Positions 36,427 through 45,186 of a stretch of 64,000 nucleotides of DNA are shown here, piece after piece; positions within the stretch are counted from its first letter, which is position 1, and every line of letters begins with the position of its first letter. Source of the stretch: Lachnospiraceae bacterium MD335 (lineage in GTDB: Bacteria > Bacillota > Clostridia > Lachnospirales > Lachnospiraceae); contig KE159617.1 in assembly GCA_000403335.2 (NCBI GenBank), positions 1,138,917-1,202,916 of the forward strand. Reading direction: 5' to 3'. A program made the translations under genes and the position numbers. The notes beneath the pieces are model-generated. The model saw only the letters and a list, made by a program, of their open reading frames with translations. It searched no databases and was not told where the DNA came from.

Positions 36427-38103
36427 AATGTCATTTAGATAAGGACGATGCAAAGAACAGTGTATGTAGAAATATGTACCCTGTTCTTTTTTTGTATAAT
36501 TTCATAAAGCACTTGACAGGATAAACCAAATGTGTGGCCGCTCTGACTATCTAAAAAGAAAGATAGTCAGAGCGGCCCTTGTAATCAAGAAAACATCTTG
36601 GTTGCAAGGAGGATTACACAATGAATTATTCTACAGAGGTAAAGCAAAAACTATTATCCATTATTACAGAGATGGATTCTTACCGTTGGTTGTTTACAAA
36701 GAATCCAGAAACGGATTTTTCACGTAAAAAGAAATGGTCATTTGAAGAGATAATGAAGTTTATGCTTACAATGGAGGGCAAAGCATTAAGAGATGAATTG
36801 TTGGAATATTTTGATTTTGACAGTTCCACGCCATCGGATTCAGCATTTAACCAGCGCAGGGCACAGATACTGCCAGAAGCATTTGAGTTCTTATTTCAAG
36901 AATTCACTAAATCTTTTAATGATAATGCTGCATATAAAGGACTTAGATTAATTGCCTGTGATGGTTCGGATTTATGCATTGCCTGCAATCCTAAAGATGA
37001 AACAACCTATTTTCAACCGCTTCCTGACAGCAAAGGCTTCAACCAGCTGCATTTAAACGCTTTTTATGATTTATGCAGCAGAAGATACACAGATGCAATT
37101 ATCCAACCTGCCCGATTGAAAAATGAAAATAGTGCTATGTGTGAATTGATTGACAGATACCGTGGCCAGCCTGCTGTTTTTATCGCAGACAGGGGTTATG
37201 AGAACTACAATATATTTGCTCATGCGGAACATAAAGGAATGTATTACTTAATACGCGTCAAAGATGTAACAAGTAATGGAATAGCTTCGAAACTAACAAT
37301 GCTGCCAGAGAGTGATGAATTTGACGAATGGGTTAATCTTACACTCACAAAAAAGCAGACAAATGAAGTAAAAGCAAATCCCCAAAAATACAGAATTATT
37401 ATGAAAAAAACACCTTTTGATTATCTTGACCTGCATTTTAATAAGTTTTACGAAATAAAAATGAGAGTAGTGCGTTTTCCAATCTCGCAAGACTCTTATG
37501 AATGTATTATTACAAATCTGCCACAAGAAAAATTTAGTCCTGGTGAAATCAAACAGTTATATGCGAAACGCTGGGGAATAGAAACCTCTTTTCGCGAGTT
37601 AAAATATGCATTAGGATTAACACGGTTTCATGCAAAGAAACCAGAATATATTGTGCAGGAAATATGGTCAAGAATGACTCTGTATAATTTCTGTGAGATT
37701 ATAGCGACTAATGTGGTTGTCAAGCAGAAAGTTGGCTGCAAATATATATATCAGCTGAATTATACCCGTGCGATGCGAATTTGCTGTCATTTTCTATCAA
37801 TAAAAGAAGAAAAAGCTCCACCCGATGTAGAGTATCTAATCGGACATGAGCTTCTTCCTGTACGTTCTGGGAGAACAGACCCTCGCAAAGTCAAACCCCA
37901 GTCCGCGATAAGCTTTCTATATAGAGCAGCCTAATCAAATATTAGTATATACCATTTTTAAGACAGATGAAAGCATCTGTCTGTTGTCGTACAAATTTAT
38001 TACGTTGAATGCTTTTAAATATAGAAAAACAGCGAATAAACAAAATGTTTACTCGCTGTAAAAAGAATCCTAACTGCAATGTTGTCCTTATCTAAATGAC
38101 ATT
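36427..38103 (+). mobile_element. IS4-family insertion sequence, 1677 bp, apparently complete
   Basis: The ends are 20-bp perfect inverted repeats beginning AATGTCATTTAG (36427-36446 and 38084-38103). GGTGTGTCATCACC is present directly on both sides (36413-36426 and 38104-38117) and is the target duplication; because the target is partly palindromic, up to 4 bp could instead belong to the inverted repeats. Inside are a terminator near the left end (AAAGAACAG/CTGTTCTTT, to about 36491), a 17-bp hairpin at 36536-36577 just before the transposase, and a bidirectional terminator near the right end (38029-38061). These shield the transposase from outside transcription. Confidence 0.9.
36621..37934 (+). 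CDS. IS4-family DDE transposase
   Basis: 437 residues, intact. The first acidic residue is in LIACDGSDL and the second in VFIADRGYENY. The IS4 signature Y-x2-R-x3-E-x6-K is YAKRWGIETSFRELK. The start ATG 36621 has AAGGAGG upstream. A strong hairpin covers the leader, as is usual for limiting transposase translation. It lies between the inverted repeats of the element. Confidence 0.93.
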   Translation: MNYSTEVKQKLLSIITEMDSYRWLFTKNPETDFSRKKKWSFEEIMKFMLTMEGKALRDELLEYFDFDSSTPSDSAFNQRRAQILPEAFEFLFQEFTKSFNDNAAYKGLRLIACDGSDLCIACNPKDETTYFQPLPDSKGFNQLHLNAFYDLCSRRYTDAIIQPARLKNENSAMCELIDRYRGQPAVFIADRGYENYNIFAHAEHKGMYYLIRVKDVTSNGIASKLTMLPESDEFDEWVNLTLTKKQTNEVKANPQKYRIIMKKTPFDYLDLHFNKFYEIKMRVVRFPISQDSYECIITNLPQEKFSPGEIKQLYAKRWGIETSFRELKYALGLTRFHAKKPEYIVQEIWSRMTLYNFCEIIATNVVVKQKVGCKYIYQLNYTRAMRICCHFLSIKEEKAPPDVEYLIGHELLPVRSGRTDPRKVKPQSAISFLYRAA

Positions 38104-38138
38104 GGTGTGTCATCACCCGACTTTTTTCGTGCGCGAAC

Positions 38139-38166
38139 TTGCACAAATAAGAAAAGATGTTATAAT
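38139..38166 (+). promoter_or_regulatory. Promoter of trkA-trkH
   Basis: TTGCAC, 16 bases, TATAAT, 51 bp before the trkA ATG and downstream of the split terminator. Confidence 0.75.
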
Positions 38167-38216
38167 CGTATCTATAAAGCTTTGGTAACGATTTTTGAGA
38201 GAGAGGTCTGACACAT

Positions 38217-39578
38217 ATGAAAATCATTATAGCAGGAGACGGAAAAGTCGGTTCGACGCTGGCAAAGCAGCTTTCTGCCGAAGGGTATGATTTAACGTTG
38301 ATTGACGCAAAGTCAAAAGTTCTTGAGATGAGCGAGGAACGCTATGACGTGATGGCAGTTCAGGGAAACTGCGCGACCATGGAGGCGCTCAACAATGCGA
38401 AAGTCAAAGAAAGCGACCTTTTGATTGCAGTCACAAATGCCGATGAGGTCAATCTTTTGTGCTGTCTGCTTGCACACGGCATGAATCCGAAAATACATAC
38501 CATTGCGCGTGTGCGTAATCCGGAATATACCAAACAGGTGTACGATATGCGCGGGCTGTTTGGCATTTCTATGGTGATTAATCCGGAGGGAAGCGCGGCG
38601 CTTGAGATTGAGCGGCTTATCAAATACCCCGGCTTTTTAAAACGCGACACCTTTGCAAAAGGAAGGGTGGAGATTGTGGAGCTGCGGATTGAGAGCAGCT
38701 CAAAGCTGTGTAATCTGACGCTGAATGATTTGGAGAGCGTGATTAAGTGTAATATTTTGGTTTGTGCTGTTTTACGCGGGGGAAAGGCGATTGCTCCGAA
38801 CGGATTTTTTACGCTCAAGGAAAATGACAGGATTTTCGTGACAGCGTCACCTCAAAACCTTACGATTTTGTTGAAAAATTTAGGCATTATCACGCACAAG
38901 GCAAAGCAGGTCATGATTTGCGGCGGCGGCAGGGTTAGCTATTATTTGGCAAAGGCGCTGATTGGCAGCGGCATTGCGGTTAAGATTATTGAAAGTGACA
39001 AGGATCGGTGTGTGCAGGTTGCGACGCTGCTTCCGGAGGCGGATATTATCCACGGTGACGCAAGCAATGAGTTTTTGCTTGAGAGTGAAGGCATTGCAAA
39101 GTGCGATGTGCTTGTGACATTGACCGGCGTGGATGAAATGAACACGATGATTTCGCTGTATGGTCACAGCTGCGGTGTGCCGCAGATTATCACGAAAATA
39201 GGGCGTATGGAGAACAGCACGCTTTTGAATTCCCTTCCGATTGGAAGCGTTATCAGCCCGAAGTCGCTTTGCAGCAATGCGATTGTGCGCTATGTGCGTG
39301 CATTGCGCAATCAGGCGGGAGCCGCACGAGCCATTCATTATATTGCGGACGGGCAGGCGGAGGCGATTGAGTTTCTTGTGGACGAAAATACGCTGCACTG
39401 CGGGGAACCGTTAAAGCAGCTTCATATCAAGAAAAACGTGCTTGTCGCGTCTATTACAAGCGGCTTTCGGCAGACAATCATACCGAATGGCGATTCGGTG
39501 TTTGAGAAAGGCAACACGGTATTGATTGTCACAAGCGCGAAGCAGGTTATTTACAGCCTGAATGATATTTTTGAGTAA
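38217..39578 (+). CDS. trkA: TrkA, potassium uptake regulatory NAD-binding subunit
   Basis: Cytoplasmic gating ring of a Trk potassium channel. 453 residues with a duplicated layout: RCK-N 1 with IIAGDGKVGSTLA, RCK-C 1 (about 140-220), RCK-N 2 with MICGGGRVSYYLA, RCK-C 2 (about 370-450). It binds NAD/NADH or ATP/ADP. GAGAGAGG precedes the ATG. trkH follows 40 bp later, so both subunits are made together. Confidence 0.93.
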   Translation: MKIIIAGDGKVGSTLAKQLSAEGYDLTLIDAKSKVLEMSEERYDVMAVQGNCATMEALNNAKVKESDLLIAVTNADEVNLLCCLLAHGMNPKIHTIARVRNPEYTKQVYDMRGLFGISMVINPEGSAALEIERLIKYPGFLKRDTFAKGRVEIVELRIESSSKLCNLTLNDLESVIKCNILVCAVLRGGKAIAPNGFFTLKENDRIFVTASPQNLTILLKNLGIITHKAKQVMICGGGRVSYYLAKALIGSGIAVKIIESDKDRCVQVATLLPEADIIHGDASNEFLLESEGIAKCDVLVTLTGVDEMNTMISLYGHSCGVPQIITKIGRMENSTLLNSLPIGSVISPKSLCSNAIVRYVRALRNQAGAARAIHYIADGQAEAIEFLVDENTLHCGEPLKQLHIKKNVLVASITSGFRQTIIPNGDSVFEKGNTVLIVTSAKQVIYSLNDIFE

Positions 39579-39618
39579 ATGTACGACAACAATCGGATAA
39601 GGATAACGGGATACAACT

Positions 39619-41073
39619 ATGAACTATAAAATGATGGGAAAATTTATCAGCAGGATTTTGCTGGTGGAAGCTGTCTTTATGATACCGGCGCTGCTGATTA
39701 GTATTTTTAATAATGAAATAAAAAGCGTTGCCGGTTTTGGTTTCAGTATGCTCATTACGTTGCTGCTTGCAGGTATTTTAATGCTGTTTTGCAATCATTG
39801 CTCCAAAGCGTTTTATGCAAGAGAAGGGCTTGTGTGTGTGGGCATCAGCTGGATTGTGATGAGTCTTTTGGGCTGTCTTCCGTTTTTTATATCGGGTGAA
39901 ATTCCAGATTTGATGGATGCGCTTTTTGAAACGGTTTCGGGTTTTACGACAACGGGCGCTACGATTCTTGGCGAGGTTGAGGAGATGTCGCGCGGATGTC
40001 TTTATTGGCGCAGCTTTACCCATTGGCTTGGCGGCATGGGCGTACTGGTGTTTGTGCTTGCGATTACATCCGGCGGCGACAGCAAGAGCGGCTTTACAAT
40101 GCACCTTTTAAGGGCGGAAAGTCCGGGTCCGAAGGTGGGGAAACTTGTTCCGAAAATGAAAACGACAGCGGAAATTTTGTATGCGATTTATATTATCCTT
40201 ACAATATTGAATATTCTGTTTTTGCTGTTGGGGAAAATGCCCTTGTTTGACGCGGTCTGCACGGCGTTTGGAACGGCGGGAACCGGTGGGTTTGGTGTGA
40301 GAAACGACAGCATTGCAGGCTACAGTCCATATCTTCAGAATGTATGTACGGTGTTTATGCTTTTGTTCGGCGTTAATTTCAGCTGTTATTACATGCTCTT
40401 AATCAGGCAGTTTAAAAGCGTGTGGAAGGATGAGGAGCTGCGTTTTTATTTGGGTGCGGTTTTTGTAAGCGTTCTTATGATTGCATGGAATATCAGAGGT
40501 ATTTACGGTACAATCGGGGAAACGCTAAGGCATGCGGCGTTTCAGGTGGCAAGTATCGTAACGACGACGGGTTTTGCCACGACGGATTTTGATTTGTGGC
40601 CGGCGCTCTCCAAAATGATTTTACTGACATTGATGCTTATTGGCGCGAGTGCGGGAAGTACCGGGGGCGGCTTTAAGTTTGCGAGGCTTTTGTTGATTTT
40701 AAAGAGCATCCGGCGCAATATCCGGCAGGTATTGCAGCCGCAGAAGATACAGGTAGTTCGGGTGAACGGTCAGCCTGTGGATGAGAAGATTTTGGAAAAC
40801 ACAAATGCATATCTTGCCATTTATATGATTATAATTGTTGTAAGCTGTATTTTTGTGGCAGTGGACGGATTTTCCATGACGACGAATATTTCGGCGGTGA
40901 TTGCGTGCTTTAACAATGTGGGACCGGGGTTTGAATCCGTGGGCGCTACGTGTAATTTTGCCGGTTTCGGATATTTTTCAAAGCTGGTGCTGATTATTGA
41001 CATGCTTGCGGGAAGACTGGAGATTTTTCCGATTTTAATCCTGTTTTCGGGCGCGGCATGGCGGCACAGATAG
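39619..41073 (+). CDS. trkH: TrkH, potassium uptake channel subunit
   Basis: Ion-conducting membrane subunit of 484 residues with four M1-pore-M2 repeats. Selectivity-filter-type loops are seen in TVSGFTTTGAT, AFGTAGTGGFGV, IVTTTGFATTD and the last repeat near NNVGPGFESVG. The C-terminus ends FPILILFSGAAWRHR. It partners with TrkA directly upstream. Confidence 0.93.
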   Translation: MNYKMMGKFISRILLVEAVFMIPALLISIFNNEIKSVAGFGFSMLITLLLAGILMLFCNHCSKAFYAREGLVCVGISWIVMSLLGCLPFFISGEIPDLMDALFETVSGFTTTGATILGEVEEMSRGCLYWRSFTHWLGGMGVLVFVLAITSGGDSKSGFTMHLLRAESPGPKVGKLVPKMKTTAEILYAIYIILTILNILFLLLGKMPLFDAVCTAFGTAGTGGFGVRNDSIAGYSPYLQNVCTVFMLLFGVNFSCYYMLLIRQFKSVWKDEELRFYLGAVFVSVLMIAWNIRGIYGTIGETLRHAAFQVASIVTTTGFATTDFDLWPALSKMILLTLMLIGASAGSTGGGFKFARLLLILKSIRRNIRQVLQPQKIQVVRVNGQPVDEKILENTNAYLAIYMIIIVVSCIFVAVDGFSMTTNISAVIACFNNVGPGFESVGATCNFAGFGYFSKLVLIIDMLAGRLEIFPILILFSGAAWRHR

Positions 41074-41086
41074 GAGGATACAATAA

Positions 41087-41347
41087 ATGGAAAAAGAGAA
41101 TGCAGTAAAGCTTTTGGAGAAAAAAGGGTTTACGGTGGTGTACGAGAGCGGCGTGCCGATTGTGATTTACGAGGGCGGCGAAAAGGAAATGAAGGAAACC
41201 TACAAGCACGTAGCCGCGGTTTTGGAAGAGAAAGGATATGCGGCAAGCTTTGGCGTGCGCGGTGACGCAAAAAACAGGCAGCAGCCGTCAAAGGCGGTAT
41301 ATACACAGCTCAAGGAGAATGAGGACGGACAGCTCAGCCTTTTGTGA
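41087..41347 (+). CDS. Small protein of unknown function, 86 residues
   Basis: No named family recognised. The sequence alternates beta and alpha segments (VKLLEKKGFTVVYESGVPIV, then an amphipathic helix KEMKETYKHVAAVLEEKGYA), suggesting a compact alpha/beta fold, with a polar Gln/Lys tail. No signal or membrane segment. It starts 13 bp after trkH with AGGAGG before the ATG, so it is probably the last gene of the trk operon. Confidence 0.7.
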   Translation: MEKENAVKLLEKKGFTVVYESGVPIVIYEGGEKEMKETYKHVAAVLEEKGYAASFGVRGDAKNRQQPSKAVYTQLKENEDGQLSLL

Positions 41348-41351
41348 CGGA

Positions 41352-41380
41352 TTGACTTATCTGTCAAATAAGATTATAAT
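41352..41380 (+). promoter_or_regulatory. Promoter of apt
   Basis: TTGACT, exactly 17 bases, TATAAT, 38 bp before the apt ATG. Confidence 0.85.
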
Positions 41381-41418
41381 GGTAATAATGGGTAAAAAAC
41401 AGATAGGAGAGTTACGTT

Positions 41419-41943
41419 ATGAAAAAACTTGAAGAATACGTAAGAGCAATCCCTGATTTTCCGGAGCCGGGCATTATATTCAGGGATGTGACAAGTGTCT
41501 TGCAGGATGCGGATGGACTGCACCTTGCGATTGATACCATGCAGGATTTGGTAAAGGATTTGGCGTATGATGTGGTCGCCGGCGCGGAGTCGAGAGGCTT
41601 TATTTTCGGTACGCCGATCGCATACAACAATCATAAACCGTTTGTACTCATTCGGAAAAAAGGAAAACTTCCTGCGGAAACGGTGTCCGTAGATTATGAC
41701 TTGGAGTATGGGAAAGCAACAATAGAGATGCATAAGGATTCCATTCAGCCAGGACAGAAGGTACTGGTGGTTGATGATCTGATTGCGACGGGCGGAACGA
41801 CGGAGGCGATGATAAAGCTGATTGAATCGCTTGGCGGCGAGGTTGTCGGCATCGTTGTCATGATGGAGCTTGCAGGTTTGAAGGGACGTGAGCGGCTTGC
41901 AGGTTACAGACTGGATTCCGCAATTGTTTATGAAGGAAAATAG
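41419..41943 (+). CDS. apt: Adenine phosphoribosyltransferase
   Basis: Purine-salvage enzyme making AMP from adenine and PRPP. 174 residues. The N-terminus PDFPEPGIIFRDVT and the PRPP loop VLVVDDLIATGGTTEA are diagnostic, with AGAESRGF as the flexible-loop region. A perfect promoter lies just upstream and GATAGGAGAG before the ATG. relA lies downstream, as in many Firmicutes. Confidence 0.96.
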   Translation: MKKLEEYVRAIPDFPEPGIIFRDVTSVLQDADGLHLAIDTMQDLVKDLAYDVVAGAESRGFIFGTPIAYNNHKPFVLIRKKGKLPAETVSVDYDLEYGKATIEMHKDSIQPGQKVLVVDDLIATGGTTEAMIKLIESLGGEVVGIVVMMELAGLKGRERLAGYRLDSAIVYEGK

Positions 41944-41996
41944 CATGAAAATCTTTGATTTTCATGGGGCAAATTTGAGCTGACGCCTAAATTTGC
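41944..41996 (+). promoter_or_regulatory. Two tandem hairpins between apt and relA
   Basis: CATGAAAATC/GATTTTCATG (10 bp, 3-base loop, 41944-41966) is followed at once by GCAAATTT/AAATTTGC (8 bp plus inner pairs, 41969-41996). Neither has a T run, so they look like mRNA-stability or processing hairpins rather than terminators. Confidence 0.55.
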
Positions 41997-42042
41997 AGGT
42001 TATTGGCAGCATAAAGAGTTAGAATTGGTTTGGTGATATGAA

Positions 42043-44400
42043 GTGGCAGATGAGAAGCAGTTGAAGACGGGGACATATGAGGATTCTTTAATCATAAACG
42101 GAAGTAAATCGGGTCCCCGCAGGACAGACGACCGCAGAATTGAATATATCAAAGAATTTCAAAGCCCCGATACGCTTTATCAGGGGCTTGTCCGGCGTGT
42201 GCAGAAATATCATCCTTCTGATGATATTTCGTTGATTGACAAGGCATATGCCACGGCATGCGAGGCGCACAAGGCGCAGGTGAGAAAATCGGGCGAACCC
42301 TATATAATTCATCCGCTCTGTGTTGCGATTATCCTCGCCGATTTGGAGCTTGACAAGGAGACGATTATTGCGGGACTTCTCCATGATGTGGTGGAGGACA
42401 CCATTATGACAAACGAGGAGCTCAAGGAGCAGTTTGGTCCTGATGTGGAGCTTTTGGTGGACGGCGTGACGAAATTAGAGCAGCTTCAGTATACAGGAGA
42501 TGCCGCGCCGGACCGCACGACAAGCCGCGAAGAACTGCAGGCGGAAAACCTGCGCAAAATGTTTCTTGCGATGGCAAAGGATATTCGTGTTATTCTGATT
42601 AAGCTTGCCGACCGCCTCCACAATATGCGCACGCTCAAATATAAGTCACCGGAGAGTCAAAAGCGGATTGCAAGAGAGACACTCGATATATATTCACCGC
42701 TTGCGGAGCGGCTCGGTATTTCAAAAATTAAGATAGAACTTGACGACCTTTCGCTCAAATATCTTGAGCCGGAGGCGTATTATGATTTGGTGGAAAAGAT
42801 TGCTTTGCGCAAGGACGCGCGCGAAAAGTATGTGCAGGAGCTGGTTGACGAGGTAACGGAACACATTGCGGGAGCGGACATTGAAGCACAGATTGACGGG
42901 CGCGTCAAGCATTTTTTCAGCATCTATAAAAAAATGAAAAACCAGGGAAAAACGATTGACCAGATTTACGATTTGTTTGCGGTGCGTATTATTGTCAATT
43001 CGTTGAAGGACTGTTATGCAGCGCTTGGTGTCATTCATGAGATGTATAAGCCGATGCCGGGGCGGTTTAAGGATTTTATCGCCATGCCGAAAACCAATAT
43101 GTACCAGTCGCTTCACACGACCTTGATTGGACCGACGGGGACGCCGTTTGAGATTCAAATCCGGACATATGACATGCATAGGGTAGCGGAGTATGGTATT
43201 GCTGCCCACTGGAAATATAAGGAGGAGAGCGACGGAAAGGTTTCCAAGGGCGGTGAGGAGGAGAAGCTTGCGTGGTTAAGCCAAATTTTGGAATGGCAGC
43301 GTGACACCTCCGACAACAAAGAATTTGTCAAGCTTTTAAAAAGTGATTTGGATTTGTTTTCCGATCATGTGTATTGTTTTACGCCGACCGGGGAGGTCAA
43401 AAATCTTCCGGCAGGTTCTACGCCGATTGACTTTGCATACAGCATTCACAGTGCGGTCGGCAACCGGATGATTGGCGCGCGTGTAAACAATAAGCTTGTT
43501 ACGATTGATTATAAGATTAACAACGGGGACTGCATTGAGATTATTACCTCGCAGAACTCCAAAGGTCCAAGCCGCGACTGGCTCAATATTGTAAAATCTT
43601 CGCAGGCGAAAAACAAGATTTCCCAGTGGTTTAAAAATGAGTTTAAGGAAGAGAACGTCATCAGGGGACGCGAGCTTTTGGCAAATTACTGCAAGTCCAA
43701 GAGTATTAACGCCCAAGATTTTCTTGTGCCGGAATATCAGACGCAGGTCATGCACAAGTACGGATTTAATGACTGGGATGCGCTGCTGGCGGCAATCGGT
43801 CACGGTGCCTTAAAGGAAGGGCAGGTAATCAACCGATTACAGGAAATTTATGCGAGAAACCATAAAAAGGAGATTACGGACAGCGAGCTTTTGGCGTCCG
43901 TTCAGGAGAACAGTGCAAACAAAATGATGCGTCCTAAAGGCAAGGGCGGCATTGTCGTAAAAGGAACGCATGATGTGGCGGTGCGTTTTTCACGCTGCTG
44001 TGCACCAGTGCCTGGTGACGAAATTGTAGGGTTTGTTACAAGAGGACGCGGCGTGTCCATTCACCGGACGGATTGTGTCAATATCATCTGTCTGTCCGAG
44101 ATTGAGCGTGCGCGGCTGATTAGCGCGGAGTGGCAGCCCGAGCTGAATAATGAGAACGAAAAGTATCTGACGGAGATTGCAATTTATGCGCATAACAGAA
44201 GCGGTCTGCTTGCGGATATTTCAAAGACGCTGATGGAGAAAAACATTGATGTGATTTCCATGAATACAAGGGTAAGCAAGCAGGGGATTGCGACTTTGGC
44301 AATGTCTTTTGAGATTGGCGGACGCGATGAACTTAGGGCAATTATTGAGAAATTAAAACAGATTGACAATATAATTGATATTGAAAGGACTACGGGATAA
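42043..44400 (+). CDS. relA: RelA/SpoT-type bifunctional (p)ppGpp synthetase/hydrolase
   Basis: Stringent-response enzyme (Rel). 785 residues: HD hydrolase domain with HPLCVA and LLHDVVEDT; synthetase domain with RIIVNSLKDCYAALG and GRFKDFIAMPKTNMYQSLHT; TGS domain (about 415-475, VYCFTPTGEVKNLP); a helical and zinc-finger-like region with SRCCAPVPGDEIVGF; and a C-terminal ACT domain. Both catalytic halves look intact. The start is GTG 42043; an upstream ATG at 42038 is out of frame. It lies after apt and is followed by a metallo-beta-lactamase-fold hydrolase. Confidence 0.94.
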   Translation: MADEKQLKTGTYEDSLIINGSKSGPRRTDDRRIEYIKEFQSPDTLYQGLVRRVQKYHPSDDISLIDKAYATACEAHKAQVRKSGEPYIIHPLCVAIILADLELDKETIIAGLLHDVVEDTIMTNEELKEQFGPDVELLVDGVTKLEQLQYTGDAAPDRTTSREELQAENLRKMFLAMAKDIRVILIKLADRLHNMRTLKYKSPESQKRIARETLDIYSPLAERLGISKIKIELDDLSLKYLEPEAYYDLVEKIALRKDAREKYVQELVDEVTEHIAGADIEAQIDGRVKHFFSIYKKMKNQGKTIDQIYDLFAVRIIVNSLKDCYAALGVIHEMYKPMPGRFKDFIAMPKTNMYQSLHTTLIGPTGTPFEIQIRTYDMHRVAEYGIAAHWKYKEESDGKVSKGGEEEKLAWLSQILEWQRDTSDNKEFVKLLKSDLDLFSDHVYCFTPTGEVKNLPAGSTPIDFAYSIHSAVGNRMIGARVNNKLVTIDYKINNGDCIEIITSQNSKGPSRDWLNIVKSSQAKNKISQWFKNEFKEENVIRGRELLANYCKSKSINAQDFLVPEYQTQVMHKYGFNDWDALLAAIGHGALKEGQVINRLQEIYARNHKKEITDSELLASVQENSANKMMRPKGKGGIVVKGTHDVAVRFSRCCAPVPGDEIVGFVTRGRGVSIHRTDCVNIICLSEIERARLISAEWQPELNNENEKYLTEIAIYAHNRSGLLADISKTLMEKNIDVISMNTRVSKQGIATLAMSFEIGGRDELRAIIEKLKQIDNIIDIERTTG

Positions 44401-44408
44401 CATTGGCA

Positions 44409-44430
44409 AATTTGTGCAAAGGCACAAATT
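44409..44430 (+). repeat. AATTTGTGC/GCACAAATT palindromic repeat
   Basis: A perfect 9-bp inverted repeat with a 4-base loop in the relA-MBL spacer. Related hairpins occur near 27080-27099, 55473-55501 and 61243-61264. With 27080 it also shares GGCACAAATTCGCA followed within 18 bases by AGGAG. Confidence 0.65.
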
Positions 44431-44461
44431 CGCAGGCTATGAGAGGAGTATGGTTATTGCT

Positions 44462-45097
44462 ATGGCGGATTTAAAGGTAAAAAGAAGGGTGCTTGGCGCC
44501 TGCCAGACAAATTGTTATTATGTGTACAGAGAGGGTGCGGATGAGATTGTAATTATCGATCCGGGCGATAACGGCGACGTGGTGTTTGCGGATGCAAAGA
44601 GCTTGGGCTTTGAAAAAATAGCAGGCATTCTTTTGACGCACGGACACGGTGACCATACGGGCGGTGTTTTGGAGTTGAAACAGCTCAGCGGCGCAAAGGT
44701 GTATGCGTATGAAGACGAGGCGGAGATTTTAAAGGACCCGGAAAAAAATGTGTCACAGTGGTTCGGAACAGGGTATGGTTTTGAGGCGGATGTATATCTG
44801 CGCGATAAGCAGACGCTTACAATGGCAGGCGTGGAATTTGAGGTGCTTCATACACCGGGGCACACAAAGGGAGGCTGCTGCTTTTATGTAAAAGAGGATT
44901 TGACGTTGTTTTGCGGTGATACGATTTTTAACGGTTCTGTGGGAAGAACAGATTTGTATTCGGGCTCGATGCGCGCACTTGGCGATTCGATACGGGAACG
45001 GATTATGACACTGCCTGACGACGTGAAGCTGTATTCCGGACACGGTGACGCGTCAACGGTTGGATACGAGAGAAAGTACAATCCATGCCTTGGGTAG
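44462..45097 (+). CDS. Metallo-beta-lactamase-fold hydrolase (glyoxalase II-like)
   Basis: The metal-binding motif is THGHGDHTGG, followed by a conserved H in TPGHTKGG and D in FCGDTIF, all in the usual spacing for YcbL/GloB-type proteins. About 211 residues from ATG 44462; ATG 44450 is an alternative one base from AGGAG. Probable thioester hydrolase, possibly of S-lactoylglutathione-like substrates. Such a gene follows relA in many Firmicutes. Confidence 0.87.
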   Translation: MADLKVKRRVLGACQTNCYYVYREGADEIVIIDPGDNGDVVFADAKSLGFEKIAGILLTHGHGDHTGGVLELKQLSGAKVYAYEDEAEILKDPEKNVSQWFGTGYGFEADVYLRDKQTLTMAGVEFEVLHTPGHTKGGCCFYVKEDLTLFCGDTIFNGSVGRTDLYSGSMRALGDSIRERIMTLPDDVKLYSGHGDASTVGYERKYNPCLG

Positions 45098-45103
45098 GCA
45101 TGG
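45083..45103 (+). terminator. Hairpin spanning the MBL stop codon
   Basis: CCATGCCT/AGGCATGG with a 5-base loop encloses the stop codon and is followed by ATTTATCTATG. The T run is weak, so termination may be partial. Confidence 0.5.
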
Positions 45104-45186
45104 ATTTATCTATGTTTAGCATAAGCGGACATGGATTTTTACATTCCGTGATGCGATAAGAAAAGGCGAAGAGGTTTGATATTACA

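Noticed and set aside
36536-36577. Terminator before the transposase
   Set aside because: The 17-bp stem has no T run and sits in the transposase leader; it is better read as translation control within the IS.
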